From: Phallus indusiatus | Taxonomy: Eukaryota; Basidiomycota; Agaricomycetes; Phallales; Phallaceae | Assembly (NCBI GenBank): GCA_027605045.1 | Contig: JAQFWX010000043.1 | Coordinates: 62,001-126,000, forward strand | Direction of reading: 5' to 3' | DNA length: 64,000 nucleotides | In this document: piece by piece, positions 9,213 through 19,843 of the stretch | Position numbering within the stretch: position 1 is the first letter of the stretch | Layout of the letters: each line of letters opens with the position of its first letter | Notes under the pieces: model-generated | Told to the model about the DNA's origin: nothing | The model's input: only the letters and a program-made list of their open reading frames with translations | The model's database searches: none | Position numbers and translations under genes: made by a program

Positions 9213-12200
9213 GTGCCAAAAGCGGACAACACCAAAGTGAAGGCCACATCTCGGGTACCAGCAAAAACGACGGATCCGAAATCAGCAACCAGTAAAGCAA
9301 AAGCACCATCCAGCCTAACGGCAAGCGAGAACAACACAACATCAGAAGAATCTAGACGATCAGGACGCCTTCAGGGACAGCCACCGACGCACACAGGACT
9401 TCCGGATAAGCGTCCATACGTAAAACGAAAGAATCTGCCAGGAGCGTTCCCATCAGCACCTTCGACACCATCGACATCACACGACACTTCTCTTACCATA
9501 GATACTCCCCCAGTTTCATCATCAATTATTCCAACTAATTTTCCAGACGAGTTCACCAATATCGATAAATCAGACAGCACCTTGACTGAACTCGAGTACG
9601 ATAGCGAGCAACTCTCAGCCACACCAGAATTGCTGCAGCCGTCACCATTTCCCACAACTCCCAACAGCCCACAGTTATCGTTTCCTCAGCTCAACTTGAC
9701 ACCACGTGCACCTATCTCGACGGAGGAAACATCTATACACGACGAACCAGTCATGTCGACAACAATTCAACAATCAATCCCAATGCCTATGCCAGGGGCA
9801 GCATCAGCGCCAAAGACCTTCGAGGGAAAAGAAGCCGACATAGAGGATTTTCTCGAAGATTTCGTTCATTGTGCTGATTTGGCGCACCTTTCATCCGAGG
9901 ATCGCGTATCGTACTTTTTCCGGTACTTAGGCAGGCGGCAGAAGGATTTCTTTCGAGGGTTAGATGGGTATAGCACGAAGGATTGGGATACTTTTGAGAA
10001 GTCGATCAGAGAGGAGTTTAGAGAAGCTTTTAAAGATAAGAAACAAACCAAACACGAGTTGCTGAAATTAATAGGGACGACGGTGCTAACCCCAATCAAG
10101 ACGGCAGAGCAGCTACGGGAATATTATCGGGAATTCCAAGGGATCGCGAACATCCTAATCAAGAACCAGGTCTTGTCTGCGCGAGACAGTAATTCGTATT
10201 TTTGGTGTGGACTCCATGAGCAGACGAGGAATCAACTACTGCCGGCATTGAGTATACATTTTCCAGATCATCCGCACAACCTCTTCCACCCTATCAAAGA
10301 AGTCGTCAGTGTCGGAGAGAAGATTTTTGCATCCGATGCCTGGCACAAGAACTTACCGAAGGATGCTCCGGTTACGCAAAAACAAACCCAGAATATTCCG
10401 TCAGTCACCGCAACTCCAACCATCGCCCAACCAACTTCGCTCGAGACACCGACTTTGCCCGACAATGTCCAGGATCTGATGGACCGGCTTGGACAGCTCA
10501 AGATCTATGAACCCGAGTACGCGACCACATATACCAAGATACAAGCTATGAATGCATCGTTAGCGGCAGTGCTGCGCAGGCCAGGAATAGGAGAACGAGT
10601 CTGTACCTTTTGCAGAGACAAATCACATGTCATGCGAATGTGTCCAACGGTCCGCGAGTACGAGAGAGCAGGAAAGATTGTTCATAGGGACGGTTTCTGG
10701 CGACTAGCGAATGGAGACAGAATCCCGGGACACCCCAATGGCCTGAAAGCGAGCGTTGACGAGCTCTATGCACCAACGACGGCAACAATAGCACCCGCGA
10801 ACTATTTCACAACACCGGATATCCAGATTTCCGCGACGCCAAGCCTTATTGCGACAGCACCAGAAACCAGCAGCGAAGCTTTTGTAGTAAAAGCAACACC
10901 TACAGCCGAGAAAAAGACACCTCAGTATCAGTATGTGTCCAAGTCTGATGACCCCACTGCACGTACCCGAGTTGCAAACCATGTAAGGGACGCATGGGTT
11001 CAGGTCCAGGTTAAGGATCTTCTATCGGTAGCACCAGATGTCAGAAAAGAGATTTACGAAGATGTTAAAGTCACACGAGTACCCACCACAACGTCTACAA
11101 CTACGTCACCAGCTGTTCCGAAAACTGCGTCAGCAAACGTAGCCACCGTTGCTCCTCACACAGTGCCGGTCCGAGAGTTCGATCTGTATGTCCAGGGACG
11201 ACACCGAGTTACGGGTATTTATGACCCAGGGGCATCGCTCGTTTGTATTAGTACGGAGGCGATGAAGGAGTTCGGACTTGCGCATTCTACCGATATCAAG
11301 TTAACTATGCAGGACGCTAACGGAGGAGAAAAAGAAACTTACGGTATTATTGAGAATTTGGAGCTTACAGTTGCAGGAGTCTCGTTGTTTGTGCAAGCAT
11401 TCATTATCAACAACGCGCCATACAAGTTACTTCTCGGACGACCCTTCCAGGCAGTAGGCCAGATTGACACCGCGGACGTAGGAGAAACCCTCGTTATGAA
11501 GGACCCGCAGACGAAGAAAACCATACGCATCCCGACGAGACCACATAGAGGAAACCCTAGTCGTAACAATTTAGTCATCGTTGAGTCGGATTGCCCATCG
11601 GACGATATACCAGACATACCTGAAATAGCGCCGGTAAACCTACTACTGGCAAGCCACCTGATGTCGCAGTCGGCATTAAAATACAAGCCTGTCGATCGAA
11701 AAGTTAGACCCGTAGCAACTACAATGCCAGAAGAAGCCGTACCGAAGCGACGTTTCCCAGAAGACCCACTCTTATCACTGGTGCCGCTAACGCCACATCC
11801 ACCGCCGATTGGAGGATTCACCAAACGACTCACAGAAGAACGATGGAATGCGCTCAAAATTGGTCGAGATTTCTTGACAGCCGAAGAAGTCAAGCTAGCC
11901 TTTTATATCCTGAAGAACAACGAGGGCGCGATTGCATGGGAAGACGAGGAGCGCGGCACATTTCGAGAAGACTATTTCGACCCGATCATTATCCCAACCG
12001 TAGAACACACACCATGGACCGAGAGGAACTATCCGATTCCCCCAGGTTTACGCCAGCAAGTCATCGAGACAATCCAGAAGAAGATTGCGAGCGGCGTCTA
12101 CGAACCATCAAGCTCTTCGTATCGATCTAAGTGGTTTGTTATACTGAAAGCAGATAAGAACTTACGAATGATTCACGATTTACAACCGCTAAACGCAGTA

Positions 12201-13877
12201 ACCATTAAAGATGCTGCAGTACCACCTAACATTGAGCCATACGTCGAGAACTGTGCAGCGCGCGCATTGTATTCCTTAGGTGACCTCTACGTTGGGTACG
12301 ACCATGCCCCGATCGCAGAACAATCGAGAGATTTGACGACCTTCCAAACCCCTATCGGAACCCTTCGTCTGTGCAGTATACCAATGGGATGGACGAACGC
12401 TGTTGGTGTTTTCCAAGGACACATGCAGTTCATACTGCAAGATGAAGTCGACACGGCCACACCATTTATAGACGATGTACCCATTCTCGGACCGAAAACA
12501 CGATATGAGTTGCCAGACGGGACTTTTGAAACCATTTTGCAGAACCCAGAGATCCGCCGTTTCGTTTGGGAACACTTCGAAGACCTGAACAGAGTCCTAC
12601 ATCGCATGAAGCACGCAGGAGCGACATTTTCTGGGCGCAAGCTATACATTGGTGTCCCGAAGCTTAAAATATTGGGCCACATTTGCACGTATGACGGTCG
12701 TATCCCCGATGAAGCCAAGATCGCGAAGATTGTCGATTGGCCACCCTGCGAGAACACATCCGAAGTTCGCGGATTTTTAGGCACTTGCGGAGTCGTCAGA
12801 ATCTTCATCAAAGACTATGCAGAAATTAGTCGACCGTTAGTCAACCTCACCAAGAAGGACGCACCATTTATTTGGGAAGAAGAGCAACAGCGTGCCATGG
12901 ACGCACTCAAAACGAAGATCACCACAGCACCAATCCTCGTTCCAATCGACTACACATCCAATCGTCTTGTCACTGTCGCTGTAGATTCGTCGAATATCGC
13001 TGTCGGATGGATTTTATTCCAAGATGATGCCCAAGGAAAAAGGAGACCTTCGCGCTACGGATCAATTGCTTGGAACGACGTTGAGTCGCGATACTCACAA
13101 GCTAAACTCGAATTATACGGTGTTTATAGAGCGCTGAGAGCATTACGACTTTACCTGATAGGCCTTCCATCTTTTAACCTCGAAGTCGACGCAAAGTATA
13201 TCAAGGGCATGATAAACAATCCGGACATTCAGCCCAACAATGCCATGAACAGATGGATCGCGGCAATCCTTTTATTTCCGTTTAAACTCGTGCACGTCCC
13301 AGGAAAAGACCACGCTGGACCCGACGGATTATCTAGGAGAAGAGCTGTGGAAGGAGATATGGTAGAAGAAGACACTTGGGTCGACGACGTCCTCGGTTTA
13401 GGCATATGGACAGACTCATGGTTGTCCACGAGCGTCACACATCACACACCGTCACAGAACAACACCGCCGTTTCATTTTCTTTCTCTAATTCAAATAATG
13501 ATTCTAAAGTAGATACAACGATTTCTTATTCTCCTACTCCCCTTTCTTTCAATCTTACAAATAACTCTAATTTTTCCTCTGATAATTTCTCCCATTCCTC
13601 ATCTCAAAAATCCCTTTCTCTTAATTCAAGTTCCCCGTCTCTTAATTCTCATTTTCCTCTTTCTCATTCTCTTCATTCTTATGCCACCACTCCCATTAAT
13701 TCCAACGACCTTACGTTACCGCGAACAAAAGAAGACATCAGGATCGACGCTCTACTCCCCTTAATTTTCGATTTTCTCAAAACAACGAAGAAACCTGACG
13801 ATATGGACGAAGCCGAGACGAAACGATTCATCAAGTATGCGACACGATTTTTCGTACGATGTGAAAAACTTTGGTGA
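9213..13877 (+). CDS. Gag-Pol polyprotein, gag-protease-RT-RNase H part
   Basis: An open frame of 1,554 codons. A basic, Ser/Thr/Pro-rich N-terminus is followed by a gag capsid-like region (about residues 200-400), a CX2CX4HX4C zinc knuckle (CTFCRDKSHVMRMC, ~464-477), an aspartic-protease site (YDPGAS, ~670, with DPG rather than the usual D[ST]G), reverse transcriptase (~970-1110, with FIDD as the YxDD box at ~1085) and RNase H (from VAVDSSN, ~1252). The frame is open from 9117 but has no ATG before 9753. Position 9213 is a GTG heading PKADNTKVK, which looks like a natural N-terminus whose ATG was lost. TGA at 13875-13877 ends the frame, and the integrase continues in the same frame directly after it. 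Products would act in cytoplasmic virus-like particles. Confidence 0.9.
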   Translation: MPKADNTKVKATSRVPAKTTDPKSATSKAKAPSSLTASENNTTSEESRRSGRLQGQPPTHTGLPDKRPYVKRKNLPGAFPSAPSTPSTSHDTSLTIDTPPVSSSIIPTNFPDEFTNIDKSDSTLTELEYDSEQLSATPELLQPSPFPTTPNSPQLSFPQLNLTPRAPISTEETSIHDEPVMSTTIQQSIPMPMPGAASAPKTFEGKEADIEDFLEDFVHCADLAHLSSEDRVSYFFRYLGRRQKDFFRGLDGYSTKDWDTFEKSIREEFREAFKDKKQTKHELLKLIGTTVLTPIKTAEQLREYYREFQGIANILIKNQVLSARDSNSYFWCGLHEQTRNQLLPALSIHFPDHPHNLFHPIKEVVSVGEKIFASDAWHKNLPKDAPVTQKQTQNIPSVTATPTIAQPTSLETPTLPDNVQDLMDRLGQLKIYEPEYATTYTKIQAMNASLAAVLRRPGIGERVCTFCRDKSHVMRMCPTVREYERAGKIVHRDGFWRLANGDRIPGHPNGLKASVDELYAPTTATIAPANYFTTPDIQISATPSLIATAPETSSEAFVVKATPTAEKKTPQYQYVSKSDDPTARTRVANHVRDAWVQVQVKDLLSVAPDVRKEIYEDVKVTRVPTTTSTTTSPAVPKTASANVATVAPHTVPVREFDLYVQGRHRVTGIYDPGASLVCISTEAMKEFGLAHSTDIKLTMQDANGGEKETYGIIENLELTVAGVSLFVQAFIINNAPYKLLLGRPFQAVGQIDTADVGETLVMKDPQTKKTIRIPTRPHRGNPSRNNLVIVESDCPSDDIPDIPEIAPVNLLLASHLMSQSALKYKPVDRKVRPVATTMPEEAVPKRRFPEDPLLSLVPLTPHPPPIGGFTKRLTEERWNALKIGRDFLTAEEVKLAFYILKNNEGAIAWEDEERGTFREDYFDPIIIPTVEHTPWTERNYPIPPGLRQQVIETIQKKIASGVYEPSSSSYRSKWFVILKADKNLRMIHDLQPLNAVTIKDAAVPPNIEPYVENCAARALYSLGDLYVGYDHAPIAEQSRDLTTFQTPIGTLRLCSIPMGWTNAVGVFQGHMQFILQDEVDTATPFIDDVPILGPKTRYELPDGTFETILQNPEIRRFVWEHFEDLNRVLHRMKHAGATFSGRKLYIGVPKLKILGHICTYDGRIPDEAKIAKIVDWPPCENTSEVRGFLGTCGVVRIFIKDYAEISRPLVNLTKKDAPFIWEEEQQRAMDALKTKITTAPILVPIDYTSNRLVTVAVDSSNIAVGWILFQDDAQGKRRPSRYGSIAWNDVESRYSQAKLELYGVYRALRALRLYLIGLPSFNLEVDAKYIKGMINNPDIQPNNAMNRWIAAILLFPFKLVHVPGKDHAGPDGLSRRRAVEGDMVEEDTWVDDVLGLGIWTDSWLSTSVTHHTPSQNNTAVSFSFSNSNNDSKVDTTISYSPTPLSFNLTNNSNFSSDNFSHSSSQKSLSLNSSSPSLNSHFPLSHSLHSYATTPINSNDLTLPRTKEDIRIDALLPLIFDFLKTTKKPDDMDEAETKRFIKYATRFFVRCEKLW

Positions 13878-15041
13878 CGACGAACTACCGATAAGCACCA
13901 GCTAGTAATTCTTGATCTTATTAAACGACTAGACCTAATCAAACAAGCGCACGATCAACTCGGACACAAGCAAGCCTTTTCGACCCGACGCAACCTGTCA
14001 GACAGATTCTGGTGGCCCGGCATGGACAGATCCATCGCTTGGTATGTTAAAACGTGCCACGAATGCCAATTATACTCTACAAAACGAATTTTCATCCCAC
14101 CAACCGTTCCCGAGCCTGCACCGTTATTTCGTCGCGTTCATCTTGACACGGCACACATGCAAAAAGCTGCCGGTTACCAATATCTCGTTCAAGCGCGCTG
14201 CTCTCTTACTGGCTACGCCGAATACGCCATCCTCAGGAACGAAAACGCTGAATCTATCGGTCGTTTTATCTTCAAAGATCTTATCTGTCGCTGGGGCGCT
14301 ATCGAAGAGATCATCACTGATAACGGAACACCAATCGTCGCAGCACTAAAGTGGATTTCGAGCAAATATCACATTAATCACATTCGCATTTCTCCGTACA
14401 ACAAACAAGCAAACGGAATCGTCGAACGCGGCCACTTAACTGTCCGTCGAGCCATCATCAAGACTTGTGCCGGCAATCTTTCCCGTTGGCCAGAAGTCAC
14501 CCCTTATGCTATTTGGGCAGACCGCGTTACAGTACGAAAACACATCGGTTATTCTCCATTTTACATGGTTCACGGTATCGACCCTATCCTACCATTCGAC
14601 GTTACCGAAGCAACATTCCTCGTTCCCAAAGTCGACAAACCGCTAAAAACCGAAGATCTCATCTCCTTGCGCGCGCGACAACTCGAGAAACGTCCAGAAG
14701 ACCTTGAAATGATCAAACAGAGAGTCCTGAAAGCCCGCTATGAGTCTATCGCACAATTTGAAAAAGAACACGCTAACCTAATCGTCGACTACGACTTCAA
14801 ACCTGGTAGTCTCGTCCTTGTCCGCAATTCCGCCTTGGACACAGACCTAAACAAGAAATCCAAACCGCGTTTCATCGGTCCTTACGTCGTTGTTCGGAAA
14901 ACAAGAAACACAGCGTACATTTTGGCTGAACTAGACGGTGCCGTTCACAAAACACCCTTTGCTGGATTCCGCGTCATCCCCTATCATCCTCGTTCTCGAA
15001 CCATCATCCCCATCACCTTCGTCAAAGAGTCTTCATCCTGA
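13878..15041 (+). CDS. Integrase domain of the Ty3/gypsy element, in frame after a TGA
   Basis: The frame of the upstream polyprotein resumes right after the TGA at 13875. The HHCC zinc domain starts before the first ATG (14022), with the histidines in HDQLGHK and the cysteines in CHECQ. The core has HLDTA, TDNG and IVERGH as its D, D and E, with 34 residues between the last two. The C-terminal part has a KPRFIGPYVV segment typical of the gypsy integrase tail; no chromodomain is visible. Translation from the ATG at 14022 would lack half of the zinc domain, so the native product must be made by reading through, or in a copy without, the TGA. Confidence 0.88.
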   Translation, partial: RRTTDKHQLVILDLIKRLDLIKQAHDQLGHKQAFSTRRNLSDRFWWPGMDRSIAWYVKTCHECQLYSTKRIFIPPTVPEPAPLFRRVHLDTAHMQKAAGYQYLVQARCSLTGYAEYAILRNENAESIGRFIFKDLICRWGAIEEIITDNGTPIVAALKWISSKYHINHIRISPYNKQANGIVERGHLTVRRAIIKTCAGNLSRWPEVTPYAIWADRVTVRKHIGYSPFYMVHGIDPILPFDVTEATFLVPKVDKPLKTEDLISLRARQLEKRPEDLEMIKQRVLKARYESIAQFEKEHANLIVDYDFKPGSLVLVRNSALDTDLNKKSKPRFIGPYVVVRKTRNTAYILAELDGAVHKTPFAGFRVIPYHPRSRTIIPITFVKESSS

Positions 15042-15126
15042 TTCTCGTTATGTTTTCCACTCATGTTTCTCGCTTTTTCTTTCGTTTGATTGACCGGGGA
15101 CGGTCAATATCTAAGTCCCAAGGAGA

Positions 15127-15399
15127 TGTAAGGGAGCGTAGCTCCCTACGTGGAGTCATTTAGCGCCCGATATCGTCCTATCGTCCTCATCTTTCTTGTC
15201 CTTATTTTCTGTCCTCATTTTCCTGTCCTCTTTTCATGTCTCATTAGTCCTCATATTATGGTCCCTAACTACATTACGGTCCCCAGATGTTTTGTATTTA
15301 ATCCTCACCTTAGTTCGAATTAAATCATCTTTTCACACTTTCAGTTCATATTTCGTATATTGAGTCTGCGCACCGTGTAGCGGCGACTCAGTATCTACA
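15127..15399 (+). repeat. 3' LTR of the Ty3/gypsy element
   Basis: 273 bp, the partner of the LTR at 8740-9012. It is followed by GAAT, matching the GAAT before the 5' LTR. Confidence 0.9.
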
Positions 15400-16316
15400 G
15401 AATATAAATATTAGCTATTAACACAATCAGACATTAAAATACCTTGAAGCTCTCGTGCAGCCTCCAAATAATAGCTGCAGATCAAACGAGGATCTTTATT
15501 TGTCCACCATATTTTCAGCCAGAGTAGTCGGCCACTGAACACCTCTGTGCCTAAGTGTAACCATAATCCAAATCGTACCCACTTGTCATGCTGGTCGATA
15601 GCCTAAATATAATTAACTCCTGCAGTGACAAATGCTCGTCGTTTAAATCTCCTTTGTTTTCTCTGCTGTACTAATTCGGGTGCATGGACATGAAACCACT
15701 GACGAATTTGCTCCCTGGATTGATTGTCAAAATGATAGTAAAACTTTTGTACTACTATACAGACCTAGGAACCCGAATATCGAATTCCATACGAAGATGA
15801 TCTTTTAGGGCTCGCACTCCAATATACTTGTATCGCACAAGTATTTCTTGAATCATTCGAGTAAGCTCAGTGTCATCAAGAGTCTTTCAGATTCGTGTAG
15901 ATGAATAAAGACCCCATTCCTCTCTTCGGCGACGATATGTATTATAACTACCATGATTAAATAATCTGCTTGAGGAAATCATGGGGATAATACCTGATTG
16001 TATAGCCTGTATCTTTTATTTTATCCTTGATATATTCAACACCTCTCTTATCGTTTAAGCCGAGCTTCCAAGCATAGGTGAGATGTTTTCGTAAAAGTTC
16101 ATCAGGTACTAATCAGCTGAGTTTAGTTTTAATTTTAGTATATTAAGGTTGTATATGCTTACAAGTATTATGCTGATTCTTCTGGCGAGGCATAAGGGCG
16201 ATGAAGTTGAGATATAGATGAAAAAAACTCGGGGATAATTGCCCGAGAGCTCCCAAGTTTCCGAATTCCAACTATTACTTCTAAGTCCAGACTTCTTTGA
16301 ACTCCTGATAAACAAC

Positions 16317-19300
16317 ATGTCTTTATCTGCACAATTCACTCAGCAAAGTGATACAGTTCGCTGTGGGCGCAATAGCTGTAAAAAGTTTACTCCCAAGTTT
16401 CAGCTCCAGGAGGTAACTGTTAGGGCGACTCAGGGCACACACCTAGAGGAGGGAAAACCTAAGATCTATTGAGGGACAACGACTAACTACTCACCTAGAG
16501 GAGGGAAAACCTAAGAGAACAAGCTTAGGTATCCCCCTCTAGGGAAAACGCATATAAGTACCGAATATGAGGCGCCCGACTGATCTCCATGGGATCCGAG
16601 GAGATACAAACAGAAATCGAGGAAAATCGAAGAGATCGAAAAATCGAGAAATTGAGGGAACTAATGGAAATGGCAAAGTACGGGAAATGAAGGAAATCGT
16701 AATACGAAATGAAACCGAAAGAAATCAAAAAGATCGAATAATCGGCGAGGCGCTAGCGTACCGTAACAGCAACCAGCGAAGCGAACCCTAATGTCAGCCA
16801 TTTTGTCTGCCTCGACTGCTTTAAATATTATGAAAGGAAAACTGCTGCAGGTAAATAATATATAATACTGATTAAAATAGATATTAACCAATGTGATAGC
16901 CAGAAATATTCACCCTACAGAGAGTATGGCAAGCGAGCGAACCAGTGAAATACGACAGGGTACAAACCTTGCCCAAAGAAATCGTAATAATATCCCTATA
17001 TCTCATTTTCTTTTTCTAATGCTATTAAAGATGAGAATGCCCCCCCAGTTCGTGCAGTTGGATCTGGATTTCCTAATTTACCTGTTCAGGGATATTCTGC
17101 CACTCAAGTACAGGCTGTTAGACAAGCATCTTCGATCATTCAAGGACCTCCTATTGGTATACAAGGAGCAGTTGCCCCTCTTCAATACTCTGGCTATGTT
17201 CCTTCACAGCCTATTGGTTATAATGCTGTGCATAATCAGCTTCCACAGCAGTTTATTGGTCACGAAGCTCAATCGTTCTCGGTCTATCGTGCAGTCCCAA
17301 AACATTCCTTTATTCTCTGGGTCCAACTGGCTTATTGGAATGATAGTAAGAATCCTGGAAAGATAACTCCAATCTCTGTAAGTATCAATTTAGATATATT
17401 TCATATAGTTCATACTTATAGGTTCGCAGAAAGTTATGGAGACCTGTGATAATGTTGATATCCATATCGGTTATTCGGAACTTAAACAGCTTGCAATTAC
17501 AGTTATAACACCCAGTTTACAAGCATGGCTTAAAGGATTTTCCTTGGATCTGCAGTCTCTTGAACTTCGTGACAAGAATTATGTCGTAATCCAGCCACAT
17601 CCTCATGATGCCCTGATTCAGTATTTCATCGCAAATTCTTCTAGTAACAGGATTGTCAAATACAAATCTAGAACTAAATTTACTTTATTTCTCTTCATAT
17701 CTCGTGGAACCTTCCTTGCGATCGAGGAGTACCTGGACAGAATCGAAGAGGAGGGGGAGATAGTCTCTATATCAACTACCACTCACGAGAACTTGTCGGG
17801 ACCTGCTAAGTCTAAGACTCAGAAAACGAGAGAAAAGGAGAAGGGGAAGGGGAAAGGAAAAGAGAAGGATATGGAGAGGGAAAAGGGCAATGTTAGAAGA
17901 GATGAGATTTTAAGTGACAGTGATTCCTCTGACTCGAGTGTCCTTCCTGATGCCCCTGATTTATTGAAAGTATGGCCTGTCGTTCATTTTCAATAACAGA
18001 TTAATTTATATAAACAGGGCAAAGGAAAAGAAAAGGCACCATCTTCAGCCACCCATTTGGCTCATCGTACTTCCCATTTGGCTCGTCGTACTTCATCAAC
18101 GACAGTGACTTCCAGGTTTCAGGAGCTCTCACCATTTAGAGGAGGAACAAAGCGAAAAGTAAGCTTTCAGAAAATCCTTTTTTTAAAAAAAGAATTTTGT
18201 ACTGATATTTACCGAAGACAAATGAAGCAGATGGACTTGACGAAATCCAGCAAACCCCCAGACAGCCAACAGCTAAAATCACCCAATCGCTTACACCTGA
18301 TTTATCTCTTATAAAAATTGCATTAAAACAGCAAATCATACCAGACGAAGCAACGATCAAGGCTTCATGTGAGTTGTATATCTATGCAGTGTCAATTTTG
18401 ATTCAAATTTGTTTTAGTGCCGATTGGAATTGCCTATGCAGCAGCGATTCATATTATTCCAAGACTATCGTTAGACGCCCTTGGGAAGAATCCAGGTGCC
18501 ACCTATGTTAGCAACCAAGGAGGTATTATGGGAACATTAGATGTTGACTTCAAGAAGACAATCGGAGATATGCCAGGATCGTTCAAGACAGCACATTTGG
18601 GATACCTTCGTCCTCATACGAGGGTTGGAAACGAGTTCCCTTGGCAAATGAAGCTTGCTATCAAACGACCTTTTTATACAAATGACAATGTTTTAGCCGA
18701 TATCAATGAGGGTGAAAGTTCGAAGCAGAAACGAGGAAAGCCCTCAATCTACCGATTCGCACTTAGTAGCGAAATGGGGGAGCTTACCCAGGAAGTTCGA
18801 AGCATTATGTGGAGTGATGCACTGATGGATTTTGTTTACAAGTTTATCGAACAAGAGATCAAGGAACGAGGTACACCTCCTTTTACAATCCCAACATTTC
18901 GCTATGTTCGCTGTGCCCTTGTGATTACGAGGTCTCCAGCAAGGTATGCCTTGCTTGCTGAAGAATTTATCCAGGGGAAATACATGAAGTATATGGATAA
19001 TCGCCTGCCAGTTCCTTTCTCTGATATAAACGATCCTGATGAACTTCATCGGGCGAATTTTTTAGCATTCGCTCAGCATGTTCAATGGAAGAAAATTGGC
19101 CAAATTATACTGGTAACTGATTTTCAAGGTGTGTACAATCTAAAAAGATTGGATATTTCGCGAAATAAAAGATTTACAGGAAATGATACCTTACTGACCG
19201 ACCCTCAAGTTTTAACCCATCCGTAAGTCTCTAATAATCCCATAACTTACTCGCAATCTCTTACTTAATTCTTTTTTGTATCATAGAAATTTCGGTGAAA

Positions 19301-19473
19301 ATATTTTTGGCCAGGGAAATCTTCCAGGTTGTCTTCTTAATTTTTCTCAAAAACATGTCTGTAACTGCTTTTGCGAGTTCTTTGAGCTCGGTCAACCTGA
19401 GAATTGTGCTCCTGTTGAGGAAACAGACTCAGTAGTTGACGAGGATGTGTTAGGGCTACTCAGCTCAGGCTAG
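16317..19473 (+). CDS. Alpha-type protein kinase, interrupted by a solo LTR in exon 1 and ended by a second LTR
   Basis: Spliced by eye into about eight exons. The start is MSLSAQFTQQ, then a Cys-containing N-terminus (RCGRNSCKKF, VCLDCFKYYE), a Gln/Pro-rich linker, a KEKGKGKGKEK-type basic tract, and an alpha-kinase domain from about 18420. Family marks are MKLAIKRPF (ATP-binding Lys), EEFIQGKYMKY, VTDFQGV, LLTDPQV, IFGQGN and the zinc-binding CNCFC end. Alpha-kinases phosphorylate Ser/Thr with an atypical, zinc-stabilised fold. The frame stays open through every intron. A 351-bp solo LTR at 16418 adds stops and a frameshift in exon 1; removing it rejoins QEVT to SEANPN. The second LTR at 19448 replaces the last three codons (GDA) with a short LTR-encoded tail. 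Unless the first LTR is spliced out, only an N-terminally shortened kinase is possible. Confidence 0.82.
16418..16768 (+). repeat. Solo LTR (family L, diverged) in exon 1 of the alpha-kinase gene
   Basis: 351 bp from TGTTAGGGCGACTCAGG to GCGTACCGTAACA. Flanks are GTAAC on the left and GCAAC on the right, a 5-bp target duplication with one change. It is more diverged from the other family-L LTRs than they are from each other, so it is the oldest or a subfamily. After removing the LTR and one flank repeat, the kinase reading frame is continuous. Confidence 0.8.
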
Positions 19474-19843
19474 AGGGAGGGGATCCTAAGACAATATATT
19501 GGAAGGGAAACTAACTACTCACCTAGAGGGAGGGGATCCTAAGAGAACAAGCTTAGGGACCCTCACTCTAGGTACAGCTACTATATACATAAAACGACGA
19601 CGCGGCGTGCAGCCCTGACACAGCTAAGTGCCAGGCGCCCAAACCGAACCTAAGCGACGTGATGTCACGGGCATCACGCCGAGTACGAGCGCGCAACGCG
19701 CGCGAGTAGAGAAAGTGAAATAGAGACAGAACAAGGAAACGGAGAGTGAAAGCAAAATATGGAAATGATAAATAAAATAGAAAAGAAGTGATGCCGATGA
19801 TAATAAATAAGAAAATGAGAGACGGCGGTAGCGTACCCTGACA
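19448..19843 (+). repeat. Solo LTR (family L) at the alpha-kinase stop codon
   Basis: 396 bp from TGTTAGGGCTACTCAGC to GCGTACCCTGACA, flanked by perfect 5-bp repeats GGATG (19443-19447 and 19844-19848). It is inserted within the last codons of the kinase gene: the empty site reads GAT GGT GAT GCA TAA. It has the opposite written orientation to the LTR at 6641-7046. Confidence 0.88.

Larger units (their letters stand above)
8740..15399 (+). mobile_element. Nearly full-length Ty3/gypsy LTR retrotransposon
   Basis: A 6,660-bp element with 273-bp LTRs (8740-9012 and 15127-15399) that start TGTAAGGGAGC and end GTATCTACA. The two LTRs differ at one base that I could find (T at 8761, C at the matching site in the 3' LTR), so insertion is recent. 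GAAT is repeated at both outer edges, a 4-bp target duplication. Gene order is gag, protease, RT, RNase H, integrase, which is Ty3/gypsy order. A TGG begins 4 bp after the 5' LTR as a possible primer-binding site, and a short purine tract (AAGGAGA) precedes the 3' LTR. The target is an intron of the minus-strand DDE pseudogene. Confidence 0.92.
7047..16112 (-). pseudogene. DDE integrase/transposase-like gene, broken by insertions and nonsense mutations
   Basis: Three separated pieces (15400-16112, 8517-8739 and 7047-7676) join into one spliced protein of a fungal integrase-core-like family. The first has RAFVTAGVNYI then AIDQHDKWVRFG. The second has LLTQSDPGTENYG and LRRHWSPGFEDTLDY. The third has LLWRWLAIPWLQAELDIY and PNGIPDLIFYEP, ending VPNKFASHAREIFRARN. 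The two Asp (IDQHD, SDPGTEN) and Glu (LQAELD) fit a DDE triad. A Ty3/gypsy element sits in an intron and a CACTA-like element in an exon; excising both restores the frame. Two in-frame stops remain: a TGA after YSSTRI, and a TAG after NYI where the family has Trp. The 3' end is cut by an LTR. The 5' end near 16.1 kb is uncertain. Confidence 0.7.

Noticed and set aside
16418..19843. Alpha-kinase gene as cargo of a single LTR element, since two same-orientation LTRs of one family flank most of it
   Set aside because: Each LTR has its own 5-bp target duplication (GTAAC/GCAAC and GGATG/GGATG), the two LTRs are strongly diverged, and coding exons lie outside the left LTR. They are two independent solo LTRs.
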